Positions 45,512 through 56,901 of a stretch of DNA of 64,000 nucleotides are shown one piece after another. Source of the stretch: Periconia sp. R9002 (lineage: Eukaryota > Ascomycota > Dothideomycetes > Pleosporales > Periconiaceae); assembly GCA_023627715.1 (NCBI GenBank), contig JAMAHW010000002.1, forward strand, positions 186,001-250,000. Reading direction: 5' to 3'. Positions within the stretch are counted from its first letter, which is position 1. Every line of letters begins with the position of its first letter. The notes below the pieces were generated by a model. That model saw nothing but the letters and a program-made list of their open reading frames with translations. It had not been told where the DNA came from and searched no databases. Position numbers and translations under genes: made by a program.

Positions 45512-47264
45512 TTAAACTACTAACCCAACTCTCGCGCAGAGATCCAAGCACCGCTTATTTTGCAATCTCACGCTCCACAATATATCTGATAAGAGGAGCC
45601 TCGCCTCGCCCCAATGTTTTATTTCCAGGTCGCACAATAGAGGCTCAGCAAGGTTTAGATACTCATTCTCATCAATGGCTGATAGATTTTGCATCGTGCA
45701 GGCAGCAACCCACAAAGTCCAAAGAAACAGGCGCTTATCCTCCTTGTTAATTTGCTCCATCGGAGTGTACCTGAACATCCTAGAGATGGGGTAGAACTGC
45801 ATCTGTAAGGTTTGGACTGTGTTGAAATGAGAAGGAAAATTGCGGAAAACAACGATCGCGTATAGTTCCAGAGTTATGTATGCAGCTCTGTACAGCAGTT
45901 CTTTGGAATATTCTGGACGCATCCGTACATCTTCAGTTTCGTGTGTAACAACGGGGGTTGTGCGTGGCGAGGGTATGTCGACTGTGAGCAAGCGATGCTG
46001 GAAGAAGATGCAAACTTGGAAAAAGTATGCGACCCTTTCGTTAAACTCTACCGGCGATTCGGAGGGGGATCGACGTAGACAGTCTTGGTAGGTGGAGAGG
46101 TTGCGCGCAACAGTAAAAAATGTGTCGAGTGGGAAAGAAGATTGTTTCCGAGGATGACATGTTGCATCTTTTTCGTAGAAGAGTGGGAAAAGGAGGGACG
46201 ATGCCAGCGGGTTCTTGGACAAGTCGGGTGGTGGAAGGCCGGGATGCTGGGAGGATATTGTTGCGCGGATAAGGTCTTCACTGCGTACGTCTATGTTATA
46301 AAAATGTTTCGAGGGATATGGAGGAGAGTTACACACATTCTGATAATAGTTGCAAGGGCCCCTCCCCAGCCAAGCGTGTGAAGACCCCCACGAAGACTAA
46401 TGATGGTGGCCAGCGCATTCCGGTGTGGTGCATCTGGTTGTGTGGAGCCATCTATGTTCTGTAATCATCGGTGTAATCAGCGTTAAGCTTCACGATTTGC
46501 CTTATTAAGACTCTTAGGTAGGCGCCCGTCTCCCCCATGTCACGAGTGAGTTTTACTTACCCCAGTAGCTCCTAGACAACCCACCATGAATACCACTCCA
46601 TCCTCGACCCTTTCTCTTTCATCACCACTGGCAATACGTTTCTTCAGTACCTCTATAGCCTCACTATAATATTTGGTTGTAAAGCGACTCCATGAGCCTC
46701 TTCCGGCCCAATGGTCTTGATAACGGCTACAGTGAAAAAGAACGCTCAAAAGAGCCCCTTTGTCCTGCAACAGGGATGCAAGGAATTTGGTATGAGACGA
46801 CTCTGACCTGCCGCCAAAAGGGAATACCAAGCGTGTGAGAAGCCCATTTGCGACTAAGACGAGATTAGTGGAAACAGTTCAGCGACGGCCTGGTGAAGGT
46901 ACTACGAACAGAAATGAAAAAGACGGTAAGCATCTTTGTGTGGAGGCAGTGCAGTGGACGAAAATGACTCGAAGAAGCCCTCCATTCCTCTTGGATTCAC
47001 TAATTCACCTTCTAATTCGGGTTGAAGTTTCGCGACTACATTCGACCCATGCCGTGTTGGCGACACGTGTATGTGGCTTGGGCTTGAGCTTGAGCTTGGG
47101 CTTGGACTCTTAGTAGGCTGCTCTCTTGCATTGTGTTTCTTTACCATCGACTGGCGCTCGCATTCTCGAAAATGTCGCATTGCGTTTCTCCGAATCTCTC
47201 TTTTTGTTTCTCCATCGGCGACGCCTCCGCTGCCAGTAAAGACAAATTGCCATTGCTTTGGCAT
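45512..47264 (-). CDS. Fungal transcription-factor-domain protein without zinc cluster (PF11951-like)
   Basis: Four exons on the - strand (47264-46910, 46853-46561, 46458-46337, 46280-45512) give 512 aa. The N-terminus (PKQWQFVFTGS, then EIRRNAMRHFRECERQ) is the start seen in regulators that carry the fungal-specific domain II but no Zn2Cys6 cluster. A Pro-Ser-rich linker follows (hexanucleotide repeat), then RLFHFFANGLLTRLVFPFG and DAPHRNALATIISLRGGLHTLGWGG, the central signature with its L-R-G-G-L core. The long last exon is helical. Intron 1 uses a GTTCGT donor; intron 2 is 102 bp. The position beside a secreted hydrolase suggests a regulator, but DNA binding without a zinc cluster is unproven. 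Confidence 0.77.
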
Positions 47265-48095
47265 TATCGTGGTATGCTGATACTGTGCGTATTTATAAGA
47301 GCAATATGAACGATTGGATCTGTATCCCTAGGGCCATCCAAAGCGCGATATGTTAGGTGACGGGTAAGTTTCTTCGAAGAACATCTAATCAGCATTGTGC
47401 AGAAATCTCAGCTCACAAGATCGGCGCTTACGTATCTTCCCTTTTCTGGCATTGCTCTTCTTGGCTTGACACAACCCGGACTAGCTTCTCACAGGTGAGC
47501 ATCGGGCCGTAAGCTTGCGTAGTTTCACCGCGCCCCTCGCATGAAAATCGCATCTACCTATAACGAATTTTCTCGGACATCGAATAAGACCTACATACGT
47601 TGGCTTGAACAAATAACGTGACCTAAAACACAAAAATAAAGTGGACCTTTCTTCGCACGGCAATCGATAATCCACATCTAGGTATGCAAGACGTGAACCA
47701 GTCAGCCCTATTTCCAGCCCCCAACACACAACAGCACCACCAACGAAAAGCGGTATGTGTTTTCCCATGTACTAATTTCCAAATAGGTGCATAAGCACTA
47801 CTAAATACTCATCTTTGGGAAGTAGGCTGTGATGGCTTTAGTTTCGGAGGGTTTTTAGTCTGTTCAGGAATAACTATTGTTTTCTAGAAGAGGGGAGTGC
47901 TCTTTACAGTAATTACTTTGAGTAGAAATAAAGAGAGCATTGAAAGTGTAGGAATGGGCATTGGAAAGAAGCCACAAATACGTCAATATATAAGCCTGGA
48001 GTATCTCAACCAGGTACAATGAGCATAGTTAGTATCATCGCACAGTTTCTTTGACAGTTGTTCGTTTGCATCTTGACAATTTCCCACAATTCAAC
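47265..48095. other. Intergenic, divergent promoters
   Basis: No supported gene; a 95-codon minus-strand ATG frame at 47481-47768 was not accepted. A TATATAAG at 47987-47994 belongs to the next gene. Confidence 0.45.
47987..47994 (+). promoter_or_regulatory. TATA box of secreted hydrolase gene
   Basis: TATATAAG 109 bp before the ATG at 48096. Confidence 0.45.
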
Positions 48096-49333
48096 ATGTT
48101 TCTTCCATTCTCATTCAAGGCACTGCCTCTGGCGATGGCTATTGTGTCACAAGTTAGAGCACAAATACCTCCCAACTGCAAAGACTTTATGCTTGCGATT
48201 CACGCCACGGCCGAAAATTGGGACTTCCCACCGTATCCTAATGCGAGTGATGTAGCCTCACTCGCGAGATATCTATCGCAAACTCTCCCCGTGTCCAATT
48301 TCACGACCAAGCCGAAAATTCCCATCTCAGGCACGTTCAACATCTCGGCGAGATTCTGCGAGCCAACGCAAAAGGTTCTGGAAAGAGAACAATCCGTTCA
48401 GTTCCTACTCCACGGCTTTATGTCATCCAAGGTAAGCCTCGCCATCTTTTAGCGCCAGAAGAGAGAGTTGTCATTTGCTGAGACATTAGAAAGAAATATT
48501 GGCATGGGTTAGATTATTCGGATGCTACATTTAAGGAACAGTACTCCTGGGCTCAACATGCCGCGTCGCAGGGTTACTATACCCTCAGCATCGACAACTT
48601 AGGCAATGGGGACTCCGACCGTTTAGACCCTATCACCATCGTACAGTTCCCGCTGCAGTCCCAAATCCTCCTTAGGATTATTGCCTGCCTTCGATCCGGA
48701 ACCCTCGCACCTGAGATCCCCATCAAATTCAAGAAAGTCGTCATGGCAGCGCATTCGTACGGGTCGCTTCATGCCCGCCAACTGACAATCACCAATCCTA
48801 CCAGCGCGGCTGACGCCTACATCCTAACCGCCACGGCATGGAACCCATTAGGCCTCAGCGCCATCGTAAGTGCAGCCACTGCAGGGAGTGCAAGCGCAGT
48901 CGATGCCTCCTTTTCACATTTACCTTTTGCCTACATGGCTGGCAAGCTCTCTGCATGGGAAAAATATCTTTACCCGCCCCCAGGCGCCGTTGATCCTGCG
49001 GTGATTGCGTTTGATAAAAGCCAGTTTGCACATATCTACACCGTGGGCGAGCTAGCGTCTCCAAAATTGAACACGACATCTGAATTTTCGGGACCAGTTC
49101 TGCTTATCACGGGACGGAATGATGTTCTGGTTTGCAGTCCTCCTGGAAGCAACGCGACGGCTGATTGTGGCGTCGGAAACGATGGCCTGATCGCGCAAAC
49201 GGCGAATGTTTATCCCTTCGCCCGATTTAGTTACTATGTCCCAGATGGGACTGGTCACAACCTCAACTTGGGATACTCGTCGACGGAAGTGTTTGGCGCA
49301 GCACACATGTTTTTGAGAGAGAATGACTTTTGA
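48096..49333 (+). CDS. Secreted alpha/beta-hydrolase
   Basis: Two exons (48096-48431, 48494-49333), intron GTAAGC...AAAG; 391 aa. A signal peptide (MFLPFSFKALPLAMAIVSQVRA) precedes a ~90-residue N-terminal region with Asn-glycosylation sites. The hydrolase core follows: FLLHGFMSSK (oxyanion side), SIDNLGNGDSD, nucleophile elbow AAHSYGS (AxSxG instead of GxSxG), acid in LLITGRNDVLVC and histidine in DGTGHNLNL. All three triad residues are present. It resembles secreted fungal esterase/epoxide-hydrolase-like proteins of unknown substrate. The loop around the acid contains paired cysteines (LVCSPP, ADCGVG), fitting an extracellular protein. Confidence 0.85.
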
Positions 49334-49868
49334 TGTATTCACATATAATGCAATGTGATATATAGGGAGTAGCAGGTAAATTGCAAAGATGGGTACCTTG
49401 AAACGATAGGAAACGTTATATAAAGCACGCTCTCAGAAAATATAAGATTGCAAAAAGGACGAAGGAAACCTTTGAATAATAATACCGTTGTTCTGCATTA
49501 AACCCAGCATGTGAGTGTATTGATAGAGAAAAATGAGATGAAGGCTTACGGCTGATCAAGCGACCAAATAATTAATCAAAAATGCAGTGGCTACGTCGCC
49601 TCTCATACTACGACATTCTAAGGAAGGATTGAGTTGAATAGCACTGTAATGTTATTGAACTGAGCCTCGCGGATGACAGTTCTCAAATTGAACAGAGTAT
49701 CTTGGCACGTTATAACAAAATCTATAACAAAATCTATGTGTCTAAATTTCGAATCGACAGGCATCGGTACGAATATGGTTTCTGTAAACAGGACAAAAAT
49801 GAAATGATAACGAAAGTAAAGCCTCCTAACTCTAATGCGCAGTCATTAGACGACCTTAACAGGCATAA
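49334..49868. other. Intergenic between convergent genes
   Basis: AT-rich 3' regions with a small ATAACAAAATCT tandem repeat near 49710-49735. No gene. Confidence 0.5.
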
Positions 49869-51121
49869 CTATCCACGATTAAAAGCGAATTGCTCAAAGA
49901 GTGAAACACCCTCCACCTCGGTACTGCCGTTGAAGCTACCGATCAGTTTGCCAATCCATCTATTGTAAATATCTCCGCTATTGCCCAGGATCATTGTATC
50001 ACTGTAGGCGTCGAAGTTGAGTACCCCGTCAGGTGTATCCGCCGTGATGTGGTATCCTGAAGGCGTACCAGTTGAAGTCAAAGGCGGGTAGGTCGAGTTT
50101 TCTCCAAATGGCCTGACTTTAATTCCTGAATAGGCGCTTGCGATAATCTCGCCATTCTTTGCCACATAAGACGAGACAGCAGTCTCACCTGTTATGCCCA
50201 TGTAGTCAAACCAAACAATAGAGTAAGGGCCCACCCGACCATGCCCCCAATACCAATACTCGACATCCTCATCGAATCCCTTATCACCCCAGTTCTGGAT
50301 GGAGGGAACTGTTAGCGCGTATAGCGAAGAAACTGTCATCTAACTGACCTTGTCATGGTAACCAACGCCAGAGAAGTTAACTTCTTCACCCCTGACCATG
50401 AAGTTTACCTGTGCATTTGCATCTGGTACGGCATTAGCCCAGCCAACATGAGGGGACATTCTCATGTTCGCCCCCGCAGTGACGGGACCATCAGGGTAGT
50501 GCCCAGGTGCGATCTTCATAGTAGATTGTCAGCGTAAGAGGATTTGATAATGGCAGCATGACTTACCGAGTTAAATACAACAGAACCATTCACACCGAAA
50601 GCCGGGGCATCGATGTTCAGAACATATGTAGACATATCTTGGGTCCCAGTAAAGGAACCGGCACCAGCATTTCCAGCGTTGAATATAGAGCTAATTCCGT
50701 TTCCGAAGGGCACGAAATAAGCCTCTGTGGCATTCAGAAGCGCAGTAAATGTAGTGCCGTTTGCAAAAGTTGTGCTGATTTGCACCAAATTTGCACTTGT
50801 GAAATTTTGTCGGTAAAGGTAAGAAAGGGGTGGGAATGCATCTGGTCCACCGGCATTGTGAAATACGATTGTCATGGCGGTCAATCCGGTTTCCGAGCTG
50901 TTATTGCACCCTTTGCCATCAGAGACAACGTCGAAATACCACCAGTCGTAGGTGGTGTGGTTGATAGGGGCCACCTTGGGCGCATCCAGGCCAAACTCAG
51001 AAGCTGTAAACTCAACGTTTGATGGCACTTGACCGACGGCGGCAGGAACAGTGGAAAGACGCGCTGTCACCTGTGTGGCCAGCAGCGACGCTGAAAAAGC
51101 AAACAGGGCGTTACACCGCAT
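49869..51121 (-). CDS. Secreted kievitone-hydratase / Diels-Alderase-like (CrtC/AttH fold) protein
   Basis: Three exons on the - strand (51121-50567, 50513-50349, 50294-49869), both introns phase 0; 381 aa, the usual family length. A signal peptide (MRCNALFAFSASLLATQVTA) is followed by the lipocalin-like double-barrel family pattern: YDWWYFDVVS, then FSGVGYHDKNWGDKGF formed across intron 2, and EYWYWGHGRVGPYSIVWFD. Many N-x-S/T sites support secretion. Relatives include the secreted fungal phytoalexin-detoxifying kievitone hydratase and intracellular Diels-Alderases of tetramic-acid pathways. The signal peptide favours the former type of role, i.e. an extracellular hydratase acting on plant phenolics (inference). 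Confidence 0.82.
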
Positions 51122-52356
51122 ATCGAGGAGGTCACTGCGATGCAGGCAGTAGTATGATCGTAGAGAAGTGGGAAATAAACAAATATGCTATTTACAACTT
51201 GGAAGCAGCTTTCATTTAAATACCTAGGCTATGTGCACAACTGTGCATTGTTGAATTCGCGTCCAACGGAAATGACTTTCAGCTAGAGACGCCATACCAT
51301 GTCTCTGACATCGAAAGGGACAAGCATACGAGATAATCTGACACTATTTTCGAAAACCTTACGGTGCTGAATACTGGCAGAGCATGAGCCGTCAAGCTTT
51401 CAGGGAGTGGATCTTCGTATGAACGTAAAACCGAATAAGCATGGACAATAAAACTTCGTATTACTTGCCTATTTCGGTTACGATATTGGATTGTTGTCCG
51501 AACAGGCATTATTTGAAACCATAAGCAGTAGTGTTTCTCACTAGCGTGGATCACTGGGGCGGAAGATAGAATAGATACTTGTGACTCTACTTACTCTTGA
51601 CGATGAAGTCTTTCTCGATGTTCTAGGTTGGCAATCATACTAGATGTTCGAATGTTCTGTATATGCGTTCTGCATTGGTCACTACCCATGAATTACAGGT
51701 ATTTCTTTTCTCATTGTAGCTAATCTACAGCTCTACCTTTTCCTGTGTTCATACCTCTGCCAGCCTATCTTTATCGGTATAATATTACTAGTATTCGTAA
51801 AACCTACCTTGACAACTCTACTTAGCACAGCCTTTGGGCTGGGGGTCAGCTACGGATTTACCAGCTCCGGTAGGTTCGCGAGAGTCAGAAATTTATCTGA
51901 GGCCTCTGTTATCTTGATTCTGGACACACTCGATTGAGGCAAGATTCGGTTACTGAAGGGGTGCACATTGTCACACTCCCGACCGCTTAAGAGCATGCAC
52001 CACGAAAGGTGCTAACACTACACTATATCAGCAGCCTTGTCGACGGTCATTTTCCCTGTTGAAGTAGACAGTGGGTCCTTGGTTTAATGTTGCTGTGGAA
52101 CTAGCATCCTCAGCTCTAGGATAGTCATTCCTGGAGGATTTCAAACGCATCGGGTTTAATGAATCGAATTCTCCGATATTTAATCCCGCATCTCGGTCAC
52201 CGCTGGGAGCCCGCCAGATTGAGAATTTGGCTGTTGGCCTTCACATCGGGATTCGGAGTATTGAACTCCACTCCTTCCGACAGGTTACTCTTGAACCACG
52301 TGAATTCCCGCCCTCTGGGTTTCTAGTTCATTAACAGGTATTTTCCCGCCAAGAAA
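51122..52356. other. Intergenic, no gene seen
   Basis: About 1.2 kb with dense stops; no exon or repeat family recognised. Confidence 0.45.
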
Positions 52357-52760
52357 TTATCCGTATACCTTCACTGGGACGTTGGCGAAGTTGTTATAAC
52401 CAAAGTCAGATGCAAAAATCTCATTGAGAGTTTGGTAAAGTTGTGATTCTGTATCACCACTGTTTGAAAAGGTGCAACCATATCTTGAGTGGCTTTACCA
52501 TCGTTGTAGGAGACGTATAGTCACCACAATAGACGCTTATTATAAGAGACGGTCGGCTAATTATCAAATAACCAATCCAGTACTATCGCGTCTTTGACAG
52601 ACAAGAAATTTTCAAATTCAAGCTTGACGCCATTTAATGCATCATCGGTCCAGGACTACTTCTTTCTATCTAAGCATTATATTCCCAAAACAGCGTGCAA
52701 GATTGCCCCAATCAAATTCAGTGACCCTTCCATAATTTACAACTTTTTGAAAGTCACCTG
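52357..52760 (-). pseudogene. Degraded coding remnant, family unknown
   Basis: On the minus strand several short, protein-like segments lie in different frames in order: FQKVVNYGRVTEFDWGN (about 52758-52690), then YVSYNDGKATQDMVAPF (about 52525-52475), then ESQLYQTLNEIFASDFGY ending in VPVKVYG and a TAA at 52357-52359. Frame changes and stops separate them. This looks like the 3' part of a dead gene rather than chance, but I cannot name the family. Confidence 0.35.
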
Positions 52761-53222
52761 ATGAGAAGATTTGGGAGGTTATGACGGTACATTTGGTGGA
52801 AGAGAGACGGTGCGTTTGTACGAAAAGTGTTATTAAAGAAATCATGAGCCTTTCGAAGGGCTGTGGCTGTGGCTGTGGCGCAACCCAAGGCGCAAGCTAG
52901 TGCTTGGACCATAGCCAGGATCTACAGATGGGGACCGCAGCGCTCCTCTCATGTAGCAGAGACCGGAAAATTGAACGATCAAATTGGAAGTCATCAATAT
53001 TAGCAAGAGCTCTATGAATCTGGGCCTTCATTGTAGACCAGTTCTCAAGTGCGTCAACTTATTGTTCGGACAAATGCTACTCTCGTATTGAAATCTTGGC
53101 AGCTGAACCGTCCCCTCAGGAGAGTTGACCATCGGCTGACTACGAGGACTTCGTGTCACAAAACAAAGAATCGCTTCGTTCTCACATTGATCTGCATTCC
53201 GTTTCTACACCCCAATATCGTA
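52761..53222. other. Intergenic before HET gene
   Basis: Contains a short GGCTGT repeat at 52862-52879; no gene. Confidence 0.45.
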
Positions 53223-56132
53223 ATGCCAAGCGCATACTCCCCAAAAGACGATGACGACCAGGCTCGCATTCAATTAAAGCTGGTCTTCGCCCTTCAAACA
53301 GGTCATGGATATGAAGACATAAAGGAGATCTTGGACAGGCTTGAAGATGTCAATGCCCCATTTCCCCATGATTCTCTTCGCTCATCTTTCGATTCAAACA
53401 AGCTGCGAACAAGACCACTATTTGAAGCAGCAGGGCGATTTACCCGTATTCAGCACGTTCCCCTCAGTTTATTCCTCTCTTATGGTGCCGACGTGAACTT
53501 GCGGAATGAAGATGGCCAAACACCCCTTCATAACGCGGTATCGGTCTCGAATAAGACATGGATCTTAGATCTTTTGGAGGCAGGCGCAGACATCAACGCG
53601 CAAATAGAGCCGGCTGACATCTCCAAATCAATGAAGTGGGACCGCGACAAGATACCTGGTACCACCCCGTTACATCTAGCTGCATCATGCGGTAGCGAGT
53701 GGATGACCAGATTATTGTTAGAGCGAGACGCTTGTTTTGACATTAGAGATGATCAAGGAGACACTCCTCTGGACATAGCCATTTTTCGGCGTCAACAAGG
53801 ACCATTCTGGGCTCTGGTCGAGTATGGGGCTAAGCGAGGCCAGAACGTGGTGCAGGAACATCCACCCCCTTGGGTCTTCACTTCAAAGAACATTGCTAGG
53901 AAACCTGAGGTTCTCGTAACCTCACTCGAAAAATTCATCTTGGGAAACTCGGTTTTAGGAACGCAGATGATACTTCCAAACTACTGCGTCACATGTTCAA
54001 TCCAGAAGGAAAAACATCCTGCAGAATTTAGCCAAAAATCGGAAAAAGTGAAAAGGTGGCGTGGAGCCTGGAATTTCGATACTGCTTTTACAAAGCGATG
54101 CCTCTTGTGCCGCCAAATCATCCAAACTCTCGAACCTTTGTCCACACTGGTCGCTTCCAATGTAGAATCCTCATTACATGATGAAAGTGGGAGACTGTCT
54201 CCTAGATCGCGTTTCAAGTACGAAGACAATCGGAATCGAATCCCCACTTCGGAACCAGGCCTCACGCTATATGAGGACTGCGAGAAGTATAAAGGAAATG
54301 CGTGGGCAAGTACCATTTCCGAGGAGTTGGGCACTATTCTGAGACACATTGAGAAATGGCCCGACAATGACACTGGTTCAAGGGCTGCCTTTGTGATGGC
54401 GGCCTATTGGTTTCATACTTGCTTAACCAGCCATCGGAAATGTAGAATTTCCGAAAGCACGCCGAAACTTCCAACGAGGGTCATTGATGTTGGAAACGGA
54501 GTTGATGACCCCGTTCGCCTAATGGATGGCTAGGGCATACGCGGATGGTACTGCACATTGAGTTACCGATGGTACAACTCGAATACCTTCAAAACGACCA
54601 CAGAAAATATCCAAGAGCTTCAAAGAACCATTCCCGAATACCAGCTCCATAAAACCATCAAAGACGCCATCATAACAGCAAGAACTCTTGGACTCCGATA
54701 CTTATGGGTAGATGCCATTTGTATCATACAAAATGACAAAGACGACTGGGAAAGAGAAGCAGTGACGATGTCCTCAGTCTATGAGAACTCAATTCTGACT
54801 ATCGCTGCAATTGATGAGCCTGATGCTGACCAGGGAATGTTTCGAAAGAGGAATTACGCTCCACGGCCTTACAACGAATACTTTCCCGGGGATTCCGCGA
54901 CAGGCTATTTCGGATACAATCATCCGTTTTACGTTTATGCTTATGATTGCCGACCTCGACCGTTAGGTGAACTTGACACCAGAGGCTGGTGTTTGCAGGA
55001 ACAGTGGTTATCGCCAAGAATTTTGAGCTATGCGGATAGAGAGCTGTTTTGGGATTGCCAAGAGCTGACTGCGTCGGAATCGTATCCTGGTGGAGTTTCG
55101 CAGTCCAAGATATCAACAGGACAGGAAATGCAGACAAGGGCGGACTGGCAGGCATTCAAATCAATCATGAATATTCTTCGCCAAAAGGGGCAAAAATGGG
55201 GTCAGGTTCGACCTTTAAGACCAGAGCCTTCAAAGCTTTGGAGAAACATTGTTGAAGAGTTTACAAGCCGAACTTTGACAGTGGAGATGGACCGACTATA
55301 TGCCATCGAGGGTATATCGGCTATTTTAAAGGAGTACACCAACGAGCAAATAGTTTTGGGAATGTGGAAGTCTGACCTTCCGCGGCATTTACTCTGGTGG
55401 GTGAACACGATAACAGGGCAGCCAAGATTGACAGACGTCCTAAAACGCCCGGAATTTTTCCTCTGCCCGTCATGGTCGTGGGCCTCAGTCATTGGAAAGG
55501 TCGCCTACAGGAACAACCAGGGGGATGCCTTCGGCATATACCGTGAGCCCCTTCACGATCAATACACCTTAGGCACTACTGGTAACCCTTTCGAATCGAA
55601 GGTCGACATTCTAGATATATCGGCTTCCCAAGTTTCGAATGGGTACCACGGGAAACTCACATTGCGAGGGGCCATGATCAAAGCGTACGCCAGAGAAAAG
55701 GACACAAAAATTAGCTATTACTCCAGAGTAAAATCTGTCCGGTATGATGGTTATCGACTTTTCCTTGGGCCTGGGACTGCCCCTCTGAACACACAGGGTC
55801 CAGATGCTCACCACGTAGCCGAACTTGTTTCGAACCATGAGATTTTTGAAGGCGTTCCTAGCCACTTTGCAAACTGGTGTGCTCAAGGCGAAGAAGGATA
55901 TGCCACGCAAGCTGATCTGTGGGAGCAATGGTTTCCAGATACAAATGACGATTTCCCCGATGAGATGTTTTGCTTTCTTGTTGGCATCGAGTCCAATAAC
56001 CAGTACTGCTTGTGCCTGGTACCGGCGAATAACGGCGAATATCGTAGAATTGGAGTTTGCAGCTGGTATCTTGAACGTGTAGATGTTGGTCTGAAAGGCA
56101 TTGGAACGTTGCGTACAATCGTAGTTATTTAG
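53223..56132 (+). pseudogene. Ankyrin-HET domain protein interrupted by in-frame TAG
   Basis: One continuous frame from the ATG at 53223 to the TAA/TAG end at 56132 is broken only by TAG at 54531-54533 (codon 437 of 970). The first part has ankyrin-type repeats (GADVNLRNEDGQTPLHNAV, GTTPLHLAASCGSEWMTRLL, DDQGDTPLDIAI) and a Cys-rich patch. The HET domain begins at TRVIDVGNGVDDPVRL, the stop falls four residues later (LMDG*GIRGWYCTLSYRW), and the domain continues with TIKDAIITARTLGLRYLWVDA and CIIQNDKDDWEREA. HET proteins trigger heterokaryon incompatibility cell death. The stop sits inside the conserved block, so a full protein needs readthrough. Otherwise a 54-bp splice (GTCATT at 54480 to CTAG at 54533) would be needed, and that would delete conserved HET residues. 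Most likely a recent nonsense allele or a sequence error. Confidence 0.8.
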
Positions 56133-56211
56133 TTCCTGTTAAGTCGTGTAGCGATAACACTTTATTCAATGGTATCAAATTATTACCGTGGTGTGGGATC
56201 GGTAGAGGCTC
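56133..56211. other. 3' spacer of HET gene
   Basis: Short spacer, nothing seen. Confidence 0.3.
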
Positions 56212-56519
56212 TCACTTTGCAACTTGGCCCAGCTGCATACCTGCAAGACGCAAGCTTAAGGAGATACCCTCAACGGCTTTCTGAATGTTGACAGACCTCT
56301 TGATGTGCTCTTCGAGGATGTAGTTCGCGATTCGTGGTTTCTGGGCGGTCGGTCGCCATCAACATCAAGGACATCGACTAAGAGGCTCTGCGGATGTCGC
56401 CTGTAATCAACAACGTTTGTGCTTTGCGACAACTGCCCAAGGTCTGGCACGATATCTCCGCTAAATCGATGAAAAAGGCTTGACGGCAGCAGGTGCTCTA
56501 GCGATCCTATGAGGATCAA
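56212..56519 (-). pseudogene. Degraded coding fragment
   Basis: On the minus strand a protein-like end (ANYILEEHIKRSVNIQKAVE, GISLSLRLAGMQLGQVAK, stop at 56212-56214) is preceded in a different frame by LGQLSQSTNVVDYRRHPQSL and LVDVLDVDGDRP. One frame change near 56340 separates the two. It appears to be the 3' end of a lost gene, unassigned. Confidence 0.3.
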
Positions 56520-56901
56520 TATGGAGAGGTACTATTCTCAATGGGACTAGCGGCTTGGCACGGGATGGCGGATCTTTCCAAGCGGCATATCATGGAGCAC
56601 TCGTTAAACACTGCCGAGTTCTAGGCAGAAGGGATTCAAAAATTCATCTCTCAATGATGGCACAGTCAGATTCGTATATAATCAAACAACAGGAGGGTGG
56701 GCTCGGCCTAGGACACGCAAACTTGTCGCAACAATCGATCAATCATGCCGAAGACGGCCGTCCGTTGAATACAGAGAATGAACCGCCGCACAATTCAGTA
56801 TAGAATGAGAGCTATCAGTAGTAGCTAGGGTTCATGTATGTATGTGTATCTCTTCATTGTTATGACTGTCGATTGTCTGAATTTCGCCTCCGTGATTTTT
56901 T
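56520..56901. other. Intergenic
   Basis: No gene supported between the remnant and the PEP-mutase-like gene. Confidence 0.4.

Noticed and set aside
47082..47112. GCTTGA/GCTTGG hexanucleotide repeat
   Set aside because: It encodes the Pro-Ser linker of the minus-strand regulator; ordinary coding microsatellite.
47481..47768. 95-codon minus-strand frame with a weakly hydrophobic start
   Set aside because: No consistent signal peptide and no downstream domain.
52862..52879. GGCTGT tandem repeat
   Set aside because: Only three short units; no sign of a functional element.
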